Notes: generated by a model from the sequence alone, not told the origin. Positions 32,801 through 46,119 are shown, counted from the stretch's first letter. The stretch is DNA of 64,000 nucleotides from Amyloporia xantha (GCA_036971615.1 JAYKKR010000019.1:248001-312000), one strand, 5' to 3'. Numbers and translations are program-made.

Positions 32801-33740
32801 AAAGTCTCTTCCGAAACTCGGTCCTGGCTAGGTAGGGATGTTCACTGTACAATCAACCACACTGACTTCATGGTCGCTCACACTCGCTTTCAAGTTCTCC
32901 ATGCCGTCAGTCGCCGGAGAGGCTGTATTCGACGCCGCGTGTCGATGCTCGCTTTGAATCACGTCTAGGGTTATGCTGCACGACGTTATGGTGACTGTTC
33001 TGAGTCTCAAGAGCTCCCGGCGTCTGTAAGCAGCTTTCTGAGGGCGTCGTATCTCGTGAGCGCGTTAACGGGCAGCGGTAAAAGAAATCCGACCACCCGC
33101 GCTTTGGAGTGGAAATTCAATTCGACCTGCCACAGACATCCAGCCCTGTACGTTTATCCGAGTTCGGTGACGCGGAGAGATGCTAAAGACTAGCGAACAT
33201 CATTGGTACGTCCATATGAAAGTTACTCATACGTGCGCCATATACAGTACGCGTTTCTACGTGGCAAAGATGCCGGATGCCGGCAGAGCTGAGATCTGCC
33301 ACGAGATCAATCGAAGCGGTCGAATCGGCTTCGTTTACGTTGCAACATGTAGGGAACGGTGACACAGTACGTGCCACCAGTGAAATACTAATAGCGACCA
33401 CTACAGGTCCAACTCGCGCAGATCTCAGGATCCCAGTCCTCTCTACATCTCTTTGTGCTGCCAGCATCATGTCGTCGGCTCCGTTTGTGGCTCAGCTGTT
33501 CCTTACTTTGACACGGCCAAACGAGAAACCGCCGAACATCTCGTACGAGCTCACCGCTCCTGTCGATGAGCTTGGGGCCCACTACAAGAGTTGGCAAAGA
33601 TATGTCGTTGAATCTAGTGTACCGATGATTGACGAAGGAAGCGTCCATCGAGGCACGATGCAGCTTGAGGGCGTCGGTCAGGGATATGACGACCGGCGCG
33701 AGGTCATCTGCAAGTTTGCGGAAGATAGTACTGCGACCAG
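29860..33740. repeat. Duplicated block, unit 2
   Basis: It is collinear with 16960-21040 (DUF6534-like gene, spacer, kinase-like 5' part). It ends inside the kinase-like coding sequence near 33730, where similarity to unit 1 stops abruptly. Confidence 0.8.
30408..32330 (+). pseudogene. DUF6534-like membrane protein, unit 2
   Basis: The ATG at 30408 opens an exon ending FVGVLFAI; after an intron (donor GTGCGT) the next exon has YGISCAQ and YSKEYPKDK. Later segments (ALDTGRTALDIA, RLNVRHH) parallel unit 1. Several exons carry changes relative to unit 1 and not all can be joined in frame, so I list it as a probable pseudogene. The promoter region also has the GGGTTTAAAAAAG box near 30336 equivalent to TTTATAAAAGG of unit 1. 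Confidence 0.5.
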
Positions 33741-33849
33741 GAGCAGGGGCGTGCTGACGGTGACAGCTAAGACTACTTCAGTTATAGTTTGCGTCGAGAC
33801 AGTCTGCTTCTGGCACGAAACTGGAAGTAGGGGGAGTAAGGGAAGATAA
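33469..33849 (+). pseudogene. Protein-kinase-like gene, unit 2, truncated
   Basis: Starting at MSSAPFVAQLF, the frame stays open through DEGSVHRGTMQLEGVGQG and VICKFAEDS, without the four-base insertion seen in unit 1. Similarity ends near 33730, before the catalytic loop; the frame continues with unrelated residues to 33849. It thus retains only the part before the kinase core. Confidence 0.65.
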
Positions 33850-36640
33850 CCCGCATGATTTGTTCAAAATCTCTTCGTTTTTTTTGAGTGGGATTAATCA
33901 CATTGTGCCGTACTTCTTTGCGTTCTGACTTTGACAGGGCATGTTTCTGGTATATTGAAGAGCGATGCCTCTGCTTTCTGGAAAGGACTGTCATTGGAAG
34001 ACAGAAGGATAGCTGTGGTAAGCAACTGACAAATATCACCGCTTCGAAAGTGGGGCTGAATCTAGATCGTGGACTGTGGCTGAAAAGCCGCCTTCTTACC
34101 AAGTTTCATCTACCGAAGTAGGATGTTCACTCCCCATTTTTGTCGATTGTAATGTGCGAGGAATGCGTGGCTTCGTGGTAGCTCAACGACTAGTACTCTT
34201 CATTGTGAAGATTACAAGTGGTGAGCGTTCGGTGGTATAGACGGGCAATTTTACAGATTCGTCAAACAGAGCACACTTACTTTTGACTTCCGCGAATGGC
34301 CACATCGCTTGGTCCGCTCGTTGCCTAGTTACCACACTCTTTGACGCGTCATCCTGCGCATGTGCGTGGCCCGCCACTTGGCCCCTGCGCCACACCTTCC
34401 GCATATAAATACTTGTCTGGACGAGTAGGTCAACTATTCTCCAAGCTCGGTGACCACCCTTCCATCCCCTACTTTTCCGAATCGTTCAATCGCTGAACTT
34501 TCTCGTTTGCTATGAATCTAATCCGCCGAGGCGTTCTATGTCCGTCTGCTGCGGTCAACTTCTACACCATACAACTCCAACACCTACACGGCGGATACGA
34601 ATGCACAGACCTGTCATTCATCTGTGTGAACTCAACACACAGAAGAGAAGAATCTGTGTGCGCACGTCCATTCCCAGTCTTCCACACGACTCCAAATGTC
34701 GGGGCATGGTCGGCTCAACCGCACAGTCACCCATGCCCAAGACAAATGAGGCGAACACGACATGCGGGAGCCTAGTACAGGACGATTCATGAGGTAGTCT
34801 TCCGCCACATTACTCTCTACCCTTCTGGTACGTATCCGATGTCCCTTTCATTGGGCATGGGAGTGGGCCTAATATCGACGTCAGGTTTGCAGCTGTCCTA
34901 AGGGAGGAGTCAACGCTTCTTCGCGCGCAGGCAACGAGAGGAGAATTCGAGGGAGAAGTGGTTGGCGACTCTATTGACCTTGGCTTTGATTGCCTTCGTG
35001 CCGTGGGCAGTGGCGGACACCGGTCCAAGCGAATTCTGCACGCCCGCCATCTCACATTTCACATTCGAAGATCATCACGAAACTGATCATCCACGTCCGA
35101 TTTTGGCCACAGGCTTGGAAGCTTCATTATGGATGGAGGCCCTACGGGATGCGAGCGGCTGTCCGAAGTCATGGCAAGACGGAACATTCGATTTTCTCTC
35201 GACTGCGGAGTTAGCAGAGACAATGGATGTGCGCAGGTATCCCGCAGTTCTACGCCAGAGATATTTGTGTACGATCATGGGCGATTTGCACGCGTCTCAC
35301 GAATCGCTCGCAGCACCTACACACGGAATTGGGTCACTCCTCAGCCGAGGCTCAACTCAGCCAACATTGCTTACAGCAGAGATTTCTCTGTCTAAGATGA
35401 TGCTGGCTGTGTTGTGCTTTGACTTGATTGAACCCAGCCCGAGGTAATTTGCGAATCTGTTATGACAGCTAGTGGGGCCGTCTGTCGGTGTGGGTATCAT
35501 TTACTACACACCAGGCTTTCTCGCAGAGTTCACTTCTTGCATTTGACGTCGCGACTCAAAAGACAGGTGTCTTGGCATCCAGATGCCACAAATACCAATG
35601 CAGCTCCTGATCGATCTTTCACAACTGTCGTCGCTCACGATGTCCAACGTCCAATGCTCATGCTAACGCTGTCAATGTATCTCTTCGGACACGAGCAATC
35701 AATACCTCGAGAAGACGAACGACGATTGTTAGACAGGGGCTCTTCCATTCAATGCTGAGTCCGTCGGTCTGTCGGATGTCATTGTTCGCAACGGACAAAA
35801 GCGATCCATCAAATAAATCCCAGACTCATAAGTACGTGTTGAGATTTAACTGACAAATCAGATCTCCTGAGACATTCACCTGGTCCCATTCCCCCGACGT
35901 AGAGACATCTGAGAGGTATACTTCCAGTTCTTCGTGTTTAAGCTGGTTCTGAAGTCTCTCCGCTGTCAGTACAAGCAGTTCGTATTAAGTCCTCCGGTGG
36001 TAGAAATGCTAAGAATAAGACATCTCGGCCCCTCCAATTCTTACGTGATTTGCGGCATAGTCTGGACGCGGTACACAATCTGCTAGCCGGTGCACTCGAT
36101 GCTGCGACGTTATTTCCAGTCGGGAACTGACTGCGGCCACTGGCAAACACCACGTTTAACTCAACGGATACAACGGAGCAGAGAATTCTGGACCCCTTAA
36201 CTGTTGAAGATCAGGAGCCGACCATAGAGGTTTGATATAATTTTCTCTGCTAGATGGCTGTTTTCCAGTCATGGTTCTTGTGAGGTGACAACAGGAATGC
36301 CATCGCCGTAAAATATTGAATTTCTGGATGTGGGGAACGCCTCGAGGCGAGTCGCTTTGACCACATTGTGGATCAAAGAGGGATATGCCGAATTGAAGGC
36401 CTTGACGACGCCAAGCTCGTTATAGTTAATGTTGTAAGCGTTTCCGTTGATAGCGCAAACGACGAGGTTCGTGGACGTGTGGTTGACTTCCTCATTAGAC
36501 GGGAATTACAGGATCTCACTGCGGACAATGCCAAAAAGTGTTTCCTTTGTATGGCCTGTGTGGGCCACGCTTGGGCCATCTGTCACATGCAAACAAACGC
36601 TTCAGCGTCTGTGTGGCCTATCCGTAGGTCATCCTCCTGC
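33850..36640. other. Low-coding interval with decayed gene-like pieces
   Basis: A TATA box (GCATATAAATAC near 34400) precedes an 87-codon frame starting at 34512 of unknown nature. 34962-35447 is a 161-codon frame without a recognised domain; its last ~120 bp resemble 37890-38010. Near 35941-36131 an open plus-strand stretch (LQFLRDLRHSLDAVHNLLAGAL) and near 36395-36540 another (RVVDFLIRRELQDL) look protein-like but lack starts and connections. I regard the interval as remnants of an unidentified gene family. Confidence 0.35.
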
Positions 36641-36646
36641 ATATAA

Positions 36647-36656
36647 ATACCCTCAC
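36647..36656 (+). promoter_or_regulatory. TATA box (GCATATAAAT)
   Basis: The same ten-base context occurs near 34397-34407; both are followed by CT-rich leaders and a shared CTACACCATACAACTCCA, showing that the two promoter-like regions are related copies. Confidence 0.45.
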
Positions 36657-36927
36657 TCTCCGGTGAGCGGCTGCATCTTCGTTCCACGTCCTCTCAAGCT
36701 TAACAGTATCCTCTTCCAACATCTTCATCCTCATGAAAGTATACGGGAGACCTTTCCGTCTTCCCATTCAACTTTGTTACCACTCCTCCTACACCATACA
36801 ACTCCATTCGTGTATGGGTCTCCCCAACACAGCGATCCTAGTGCTCCGACACATCCAGCGAGTTCAGAATATATCCTAGCCTGGCGACGGATGCATACAT
36901 GCATGCTGTACGACAAAAATGCGCCAC

Positions 36928-39256
36928 AGACGAGGATACGAGCTTGCGTGCTGGGAGCAGAAGTGGCTTCGCGACCGTTCATTCAGCGGAACACAATGGC
37001 AGCCAACTCGCGCAAGGACGCGCTGAACACGGTGCAGAGCGCAGAGACGGAGCTGATGAATCTGCAGCAGTCGGTGTAAGTGTCTTTACTTCTTATCTGC
37101 TCTCTGCTGTGATGCTTATTTCTATCCTGCTACGCAGAAATGTGAGCAGACCACGTTGCGAGCCATCGTATACACATGCATGGCCTGCTTCAAGGCAATC
37201 CCAATCGGCGACGAGGCATCGTCCCGAATGGCGAAGCGCTCACTAGGCGGGAAAGTATCAGTCCGCTTCGATATGGCGAACTCCTGACTGGCCCCGATCG
37301 CCCAGAACAGCCTCCGCCACCATGCCGCAATGGACTCTGCGGCAAGGGCTCGTCTTCGCAACCGCGACCGAGCACGACTGACGATGACGGTCGTCACGCG
37401 GCACTGTCATCTCTTGTACGCATCTACGCCGCTGTATGTCCAGAGTCCACGCGATACACAGACGGTCCTATGACCTCGCCACCCAGCCCCGAACAGCGGC
37501 TTCGAAGAGCCTGCTTCACCAGCTCATGCGCGCACATGCCACATCCACCCTTTGCTCCAAGGTCGCGCACTCCCTCGAGCGCATCCAGTTCTCTGCGCCA
37601 AACGGCCCTCGCGCCTTTGTCCGTCACGCCCACCACGCAGCCACGATCGTAATCCTCAGCATGATCAATACGTTCAGAGTCGGCACCGTCAGAAGCGTTC
37701 GTTAGAGGACGGCGAGGGACACTCATGCCGGAGAGGAAAAAACAGCCACTGCAGCGCGAACCCACGTGCTTCCCGCCGCAAGTTCAAGACAGTGTGATGC
37801 ATGGGTAGATCGCTTACTCATCGACCCGGACTCCTTCAATGATATCTAATATCGCCTCAACTCCTCTTCTGCTACTGAAGCGACATGGACTGATCCGCCA
37901 ACGCAGCCACTGCAAGAAGTTGGGCCATTCGGAACCACAAGCCCAACTCAGCCAGTGTCACTTACGGCAGAGAATTCTCTGTCTGCAGTGGTACTGGCTG
38001 TGTTGTGCTTGTCGATGTATCATTCATATCTGAGCCCCGAAGTTGTTGCGTAGATAGCGTAAGAGATGGTACGATGTTCCAGTGTCTATTATCTCATTTC
38101 CACGATTATACTCTTCCACTGACATTGGCGACGCGTCTTTCGTCGTGTCTTGCTGCCTTTAGATAACGCCGCATACCATACGTGTCAAAACTGGGCGGCT
38201 GTGCACGGTCATGTGATCGCGTTTAACCGGGCGACGGACATTGTCTTCCTGCATGCCGCTGATGGACAAGATCGGTATTTCAGCATTTCGACACGCCTTC
38301 ATTACATCGTGCTTCCCGATTCACTCTTTGATTCGCACGAACGCCCAGTATTTCTTAATCCTCCAACAGTGATTTGACAACGGCGCAAATGCGCAGAGGG
38401 GCGGCACGACTCTGGACTACTAGAAAGAGCGTGTTGCGGTTTCATATATGGCGCTCTATCGGTGCCTGGGCGGTGCATCAAACCCAAGCACCAATTGGAT
38501 CTGCATTTGCAAATCCAGAGCACCAATTTACTGTGAACAATACGCCATAGCTCCCTCTAGCGCTCACGGCGGCTCTTCCTCTAGGCCAAGCAAGGCTTCT
38601 ACATAAGTTCGATCGCCAGAGGATTGACCAAAAATGCAGATATTTCACAAAGGAAGCTTATACAGAGCACGCAGTGGAAGAGCTTTGCCCGGGAGCAAAT
38701 CTTAGAAGAAAGAACGGAAACTACCGCTGTGCGCGTCTGACGACTTTCATGCCATATAGTAGTCGCCCGGCTTCATCTAAATAAAGTTCAGAGTCAGCTC
38801 TCCTCGTTCAGAATAGTCTTTGGAAATGTCACCACGAGGAGCGACGAGGGTTGGTGGGGAAGGGTAACAGTCCACCGTGTGCAAGGTTCTGCACCTGATT
38901 CACAGGCCCCTGTGGTGAGAATCTGGCTGGACATGATCCGCGCGTGAAAAATTCAGTAATTACACGCACTCGATTGTCGTGTTACTTGAGAAGACAAGAA
39001 TCCAGGAGCGTGCGAATAATGGGTACAGTTCAAGTTGACAGACCCGGAGGATCGATCCCACCGTTCTTCTACCCGGTTGCTGGCTTGACTTTTGGAGAAA
39101 ACATGTGTGAGCCTGACATCCGGGTCCAAAATCCAAAGAATATATGACGACGAAGATGTATGGAAGCGCAAGGAGACCTTACACATCAAGCGCCGGGAAG
39201 CTCTTACGCCACCTCGTGCCACGGCCAAATGAGTGTCCCCAAAGAAGTTAGCTCTT
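36928..39256 (+). repeat. 2.3-kb direct repeat, copy 1
   Basis: It is nearly identical to 47729-50046 apart from scattered substitutions and a few small indels. It holds a short exon-like frame MAANSRKDALNTVQ (36996), a possible second exon (KCEQTTLRAI...), and an ORF near 38150-38377 with FNRATDIVFLHAADG. Copy 1 has a stop in the second segment where copy 2 has an Arg codon. No known family recognised. Confidence 0.9.
38150..38377 (+). CDS. Unknown ORF in repeat copy 1
   Basis: An open stretch after an AG acceptor-like site (CTGCCTTTAG) encodes NAAYHTCQNWAAVHGHVIAF...VFLNPPTVI and a stop. In repeat copy 2 the Tyr codon TAC is TAG (48956-48958), so only this copy is open. It may be the last exon of a gene whose other exons I could not define. 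Confidence 0.3.
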   Translation: MLPLDNAAYHTCQNWAAVHGHVIAFNRATDIVFLHAADGQDRYFSISTRLHYIVLPDSLFDSHERPVFLNPPTVI

Positions 39257-39596
39257 GCTCTCTTGTCGCGCACGACACTTTCAACACTTGTCATGGTCGA
39301 CCCGTGTTGCCACGTATCCGATGTCCGTTTTGCGCCATACACCACAGACCGGTGCTCATGACGAGGCTCACAAGCACTTCCAACGTCCGACGACCACTCA
39401 CCCGATACATGAGTCCGCTACACAAGACTCGCCCAGCTTTGAGGCTCGATCCTGGTCCGTCCCCTTGCATCCCACCTCTTACACGCTAAAATGCGGGGAG
39501 GCCAGCAGACCGCGCATGGCTACGGAACTGCAACGCCGGTGGATCCTTGTGCGCCGTCCGCTTCACCTCCTCGACCTCGTCTAGCCTCGCAGAGAC

Positions 39597-40075
39597 ATGG
39601 CTGAACTCGATGGATTGGGAGGCCCTCTTCCTCACATTCCAGACGATGGAGCTGTTCTACAGCTCATCCTCAATGCCCTCCATATTCCCAGACCCTTCCC
39701 AGCCGCGGCACAGCTGTGCTACTGAGAGAGTGATAGGATATACCAAGGTATGTTTTCGAAACGTCAAGGCGGGCACACTGTCTCTCGACGCGGATGTCAT
39801 AGCCATCCGAGAGCACACCCAAGATCTCGCCAATTCGTTGCATTCGCGGTGGAAGATAGGTGAGAACGCTCATCGCTGATCCGATCGCTAACATTCCTGA
39901 CTGCGCAGTCGTAGGAAGAGGTGATGTCGGCACGAGATTGAATGCTATCGACACAATCTTCTATATGCATATATGTGGTCTCGTTGTCTTCATGCATTCC
40001 GCGATGTTTTATGCGGTGTGTATGGAATAAGAACTACGAGGCTTTTGAAACAACCAAAGCACGCTGGCTGGTGTT
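39597..40075 (+). pseudogene. 4-coumarate-CoA-ligase-like relic (copy G)
   Basis: The start (MAELDGLGGPLPHIPDD...PRPFPAAAQ) matches exon 1 of the intact gene at 50401. About 24 bases are missing after the AAQ codons, giving a stop. Exon 2 (DLANSLHSRWKI) is recognisable near 39820-39858. Sequence then jumps from the region of intron 3 to the exon with IYGLVVIMH (near 39965), losing about 1.1 kb including the AMP-binding P-loop. It ends near 40075, in the TLVVIP exon. Confidence 0.82.
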
Positions 40076-43000
40076 TGTATGTGGTCCAACATACCTCTAT
40101 TATTGACAACGAAATCCTATTGCAGGGGACACCAGTCCCGTGGTGATTCTGCCCGGTTGAATGGGACGGCGGGGGGCTGATACAGCGCACCTCCCCATTC
40201 TATATCCTAACGACTGGGACAGCGCGCTCGGACGGAAGCGCGTTCGCGTCCGGGGGCAGTACTTCTCGCAGAACGAGAGACAGAGCCGGCCCCGCTCCCC
40301 GCAGCCAGCGTATGATCTGTGCCGACCTCAGGCTGGAGCTTATCGGCAACCGTACGTCTCGCAGGGCGGTCCTGCACCCCAGCAAGCCACCCAGACCCCA
40401 TATCAACCACAAATTACTCCCCAACCATTCTAGCAGCAGCAGCAGCAGTTCTTTCACTCCCATTGCTTCTTAGCATGCGCACTTCTCGTCTGTGGTCTGC
40501 TTACTACTTGGGGCCTTTGCAATCGGCCGATGCGCGCTCTCTGCGCATCATCGTGCGTTTGCGCTCCCCCCGTGTAGTTACTCGTTCTAGATCCCAGCAC
40601 CCCTCGCGACGCGGCGCGCGCTGTCATTCGCGCAGGAGTACGATCACGCGGAGCGGCTAGGTTGCTCCCCCTTGCATCCTCGCGCGGTGCGCGTTTCTAC
40701 ACCGCGCTCTCCCCAACGCGTTACTTGACCACAGCAGCGTGACACTCCGCGTGACACCACTCTCGCAATTCCGTCGCCCTGCGCCGTCGTCTCGTTCCTC
40801 ACTGTCAACCCCTGCATGGCCTCCGAGCGGAGCTGTGCGAGCTGATCGACTCGCGTACCCGCTCACCCCGCTGCATCCAAGTTTAACAGAACCTGATTAT
40901 CTACTGTCTACGGCACGGCGCTGGCATTCGGAGTCCCACCCACCCACAGCTAGCCGTCGAATCGGATGCGAAGACACGCCGTGCTCGCCAGCTTTGAGCA
41001 TCGGGCGTTTCCAGCTGCGCGGATAGCGTTTCGGCGGTGGACGGATGTAACCCTCGTAGAGGACGGACGGGCAGTGCTCCGCTCAAAGAGACGAGCAACG
41101 GTTGTGGAGCACTCGGCGCAGGGTGGGGTAGATAAGGGTGAGGCCGAGCGGTGTTCGTCGGATGGCTGAAAGCGGGGATAGTATCATCTAACATCGCATG
41201 TAAATACTTTCGATTAGTCTCGTCCAATACACGAGTCCGTTATGAAAGAAAACTCACTGTGAGACCTGAAATATTGGGTGCCCAAGGAGAGCGCGTATGG
41301 GCGTATTGTGCCTGCAAAACAGTCCAGAGAAACTTACGGTGCTCGTAGTCCCACGCCCGGCAAGATGCGCATGCTTACTCGGTCGGAATAACCAGGTCTA
41401 CGACGTTCGAGTTGTGTAAGCCTGCATGGCATTTGTGTCCGGAACGACGACTCACCAAACGAGAACGCCCTCGCAAGTCGTACGCGCGACGCTGTCGACG
41501 GCTGACGGGGCGCGTTTACGCAGGCGCACCGTGAACGCACGAGTGTGCGCTCCCGATGGCTCACTATGCAGCCCACGTTTGAGCACCGCGGCAGGGGTTC
41601 CGGCATACGTCCGACATCGATGTGGGGACCGGCGGGCATTGTGCTGACTGTTGGAAGAGGCTAAGAGGCTAAGCATTAGTCATTGGGAAGAAGCGAATGT
41701 GATCGACAAACCGGCCCATCGTTCAGCATCAATGACGGACCTGAATATGGTCGTGTGCTGACGGACGTGGTCAACAGCGAGGGGCGAACGATGAACGAAC
41801 TCGCCTTGAGCGTGGCAAACGTGTATCGGGGGACCGACGTGGCCGCTCCTGGTGAGGAAACCGGGAAGACGACGCGGGGAGCAGAAGGGTGGTAGGAGAG
41901 TGAAACGAGAGACGGTAAAGACGGGGGAGCAGCACGGAGAAGTGCTGACCTTGACCACCGATCGCACCCCAGCTTATATCCTCCCCCAGCTTCGCCTTCT
42001 CACGCCAAATTCCTCCACTGTCCCCTCTCCGGCGCTCGGATCCCCGCGTCCAGTATCTGCGCTGTCGTACGTACAGGACAACCGCTTGGAGGCTGACGGC
42101 ACGCCAAGCGTTTGCATTCAAACGAAACGGCGGTGTTCGCCGTGAAACCTCCTGGTGCGCGCATAACGACGTGATCGATCGCAACGCGAAGCGCGGACGC
42201 GCTATTACATGCGCACGGCGGCAGGTCGGATGGAAGGCAGTCAGGAGGAGAGGATATACCGGGTTGATGAATATCCTGCTCCGTCCGTCACATCTCGAGG
42301 ATGCAGGCAATGCGCTCCCGTTCTTTGATAGGCATAGCAGCTTTGAAGTTGGGTCAGCAACCTCGCGAGGAAAGACGGTACGATGAACCTACCGTCGTTG
42401 CAGTCCTGTGATCCTTCGCAACAGTCCGTGCTCTCGCCGTAGCATCTTACCAGTAATCGGTGTCCGCTCGGTAGCAATATCGTCGCGATTGGACGCGTAC
42501 TAGTGACCCGAGCTGTAAATCGTGAGCCCTGAGTTCAACGGAACCGGGATAAAGGATCAATATACAAACATCCATGCTAGCTGGAAGTTCCGTGACGGTT
42601 GACATGCGCGAAACGCCGCGCCGCGTTCCTCGCGTAGGAAGAACCAGCCTTAGTCGATGCCAAGGCGTCGCTTTATCCATGGGAGATTCGCAATGTTCGA
42701 GCCGGGGTCCTATAATCCGTTTTCCAGCTTACTATTGTGTTAAAATGCAGGCTTTTAACTCGGACATTGGGCTGCCTTAATGGACGGCATCCACTGCCAC
42801 TGCTAAGACAATGCAGGCCTCTGTACCTGCCAGAATAGCTACCGGCCGGAAGAGTTAAAATTAAGCCAGCAAGACCGAAAGATGCAACGCGATCACGTAC
42901 CCGTCAGAGAACGGCTACAAACTGCGTACGGGGAAGTATGCCGTTGCACGTACTCCCGCTGCGTACGTACCATGGCGGCGAGACGTAGCGCCGCATTCAG

Positions 43001-46000
43001 ACCGGCAGACTGAGTCCATCAGAAGAATCGGGAATACGCACGAATAATGTGAAACGCAGCAAAGCCATGGCCACAATCACAGTGATCGGGCGCCCAGCGA
43101 GAACCGGACATTAGCCTGACATCTCGCGTACACCGTCTTCCCCGGCTGCATTGCGGTTGTGACACTAGAGAAATCCTAACTTCTCGGACATGCAGCATAA
43201 CATCATTATCTTCGTTCATTCGTACGGTAGTGTGTTTTGAGTACATATCTATCTACGGGGCTAGAAACCCATGTCAGTACAAGGAGAACTAACTATTTCA
43301 ACTACGGAATACGCACGCTACAGCGCTTTCACGTCCGTTTCGATTCAGCTGCCGCGCATCCGGCCTCTCAGCAATCGTTCCCTGTGCAACTGGATAGGAC
43401 GTCTGCCTAGAGGTACATAGTGACAGAGATCCGGCATGTTTATACATGCGCTACATCGAAGAAGACCGGCGGATTTTGGGGCATCCTGAGAGTCTCCGAG
43501 TCCGATAATCATTATGTGAGAAATAAACGAAATGGGCGTGACGGCAGGATACGCACACATGCGTGACATCTAAGCAGGGTACGGAGATGGAGTGATCGCA
43601 GACTGATCCGGTCCGAGTCAAGGAGCCCTGAATCCGTGCTTGCTGAGGCGTGGAATAGGTGCAAAGTCGTGACATGAGCTTCAAGGTGAATTCGGTCGAA
43701 ACCATAGAGAATGTGGTTGCTGTCGTCGTCCGAGTGATCGGCCAGTTCATGCATAGAAGAGAGCAGAGAGCAGAGTACATTTTTAAGCAATCAAGGTGAG
43801 GTAGAGCACGACACCATCCAGAGCAAGTCTCCGCCGTGGTAAAAGAATCCGAGTCAAACCACCGGTCACAACAACCAGCCAGTGTATTCAGCGAGCAGTT
43901 CACGTCAGCTGACAGATCATTACAGAAGCGAATGTTCAATACAAAACACAGATAATAGACAGCAAAGCCCCGTACTCAGAGAAAGTAAAGGAGAATGCAG
44001 GCTGAGGACGTCTACAGTCTGAGGCTGCAGTGGCTGAAACCCAATCGGGATAGGCGTCTAATCATGATCTCACCGATCGCTCTCGCTCGAACTTCGTTCA
44101 GTCCTCCTTCATCTTGAACGTTCTTCAATGCTGCCCGAGCAACGTTACGCATTGCCACGCATGTCTCGCTAGCGCTGCTATCTCAAACCTGTCTATTGGT
44201 ACTACTTTCCGTTGCTCAATGGCGTTTCGAAGGCTCGTTCGACTTCTGCTATAATATCTTGACTTCAAGTTCTCTGTCTGGACTCTGACCCTCAGCTGCC
44301 GGCGGATCTAAAGGATCGTGCACATTCTTGCATTCACTGCCTGAGGAAATACCTTCTTCCGGATATTCACATACTGTCTCCGGCTTGACCATCGACACCG
44401 CTTCCATCAATTGACGGTATTACTAGACTGTCGCTTTTCGCTACTCAGGCTCCTCAAGCTTGGTTACCTGTGGATATGAAGGCTTGCATACACTCGGTGA
44501 CAAGTTGAGAACAAGATTGTATTACTATTAGGTGTGACTGAGAGGTACTACTGTGTAATTAGTCCATAATAGGTTCATTGTGTGAGCCGCAGTGGTGTCT
44601 TCCATACGGTGGGTGCTATGTTCATTGTGTTCGGCTCAGTGCCTGCGAGCTGCCAAATGGACAATCTACTTGAGGTCAGTGCTACTCAGCTCTATATGAC
44701 ATTGAGCAATCTGTCTGATTATTGGTGTTGAACTAATGCGAGCTGTATGTAAGATTTAAATTATACAAGCTTGTGCTCTGGCTAGAATTCAGAGCATCGG
44801 AGCACAATGTTATCTGTAGCACCGTTTCGCAGTTTGTGGACTGATCCATGCAAATCTTCAGGAGTGTGACTGAAACCCTAGGCTCAGGTTACTCATGAAT
44901 TTGTCATGAGTGAAACATCAGCTTTGGAACAATGGTGTGCCAAGCTAAGTAAGACGTAAACATATTCTGAGAAATGTTCGAGAGATTGGCGGTGCATCAC
45001 AACAGTTGCAGAATTCACACGGTAAATTCAAAAAGTCAATTTCATCAGTGGTTACCATCGGCTCACTGAGCGTCGCTGCATTTTGCTTGGCATGTAGACC
45101 ACCGAATGTCTGACCGGCTGTCTACATGTGAAGTAAAAGGCCAAGCGCTCAGGGATCAATGGGCCTATACTCCGCCGACTGGATGTATATAAGACCACTC
45201 ACGGTGTGCCGTCAGGCCCACATTCCCCTGCCCCGCTGTTATGCCTGTACACTCCATGATCCTGTTTCACATATCATTCCTACCCACCAATTGAAAACAC
45301 TGGCTATACTACAGCCTTGAAATAGCACGAGATGGTGAGTGGCTAATATGCTAATCTAAGGGCTTGAGCTGACTCTACTCCCTAGTGTTGCTCGAGGCAC
45401 TTTGCTGGCGGGAATCGAGGCGTGAACTACGACATCGATTTGCAGACTGCGACGACTCGGAGGTGAGTTGGAGCCTGATAATGATTACACGTGACCGTAT
45501 CACGGTTCTGATCAGATCGCGCCACAGAGACGCGTCGGCGCGCGTCCTAATTCTGTTCACTTCATATATATGCTGTCCACGAAGACAGTACTACGCCGAT
45601 TTCCTCTCACTCTTTGGCTGGCGTGCGTCGGGAGCGGTACACGATCATTCTTCGATATGCCCCCTACCTCTTTGTTTCGCTGCGCGCCCGACCCCAACGA
45701 TCGAGCAGAACAGTCGGTTTCCGATCACAGCACCATCTCTTGTACTGGACGATTCATAGCCGGCCCGGACGCCTGCCAGTGCAACGGACGATACCGTAGC
45801 TCGACCAGATTTCGCAGACCCTCCGCCGCGTAGGATATTCGGGCCGTCTGAAGTTTTACTATGGGGGCAGCAGTCGGTTGTGGACGGTCGATATCTGAGG
45901 TCTTGGATGGTAAGTTTGAATGCTATGTTTGTCGATGAGTGCTCGAATGACGTCTGATTTAGATCTACACGTGCAGCTCGACGTCAGACAGACGTGCGCG

Positions 46001-46119
46001 TAGACCTCCGAGTCGATCAATGAAGCCACTGAGGTAAGTAATGTACGTCTTATCTGATATCTGCTCGCTGTGGAGCTCATCGTACTCGCGATACCTACAG
46101 TGTGCGTACTGTATGAAAA

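Noticed and set aside
14242..33850. Pheromone-receptor or mating-type locus
   Set aside because: ICMT paralogues hinted at prenylated pheromones, but no STE3-type receptor and no short precursor ending in CaaX was found among the frames inspected.
34150..34240. Possible tRNA-like sequence (TGGCTTCGTGGTAGCTC ... GCGTTCGGTGG)
   Set aside because: The B-box is poor, no cloverleaf stems form, and the A-box lacks the conserved A.
43451..43939. 162-codon minus-strand frame
   Set aside because: Cys/Ser/Thr-rich translation without recognisable domain; overlapping frames of similar quality in other phases.
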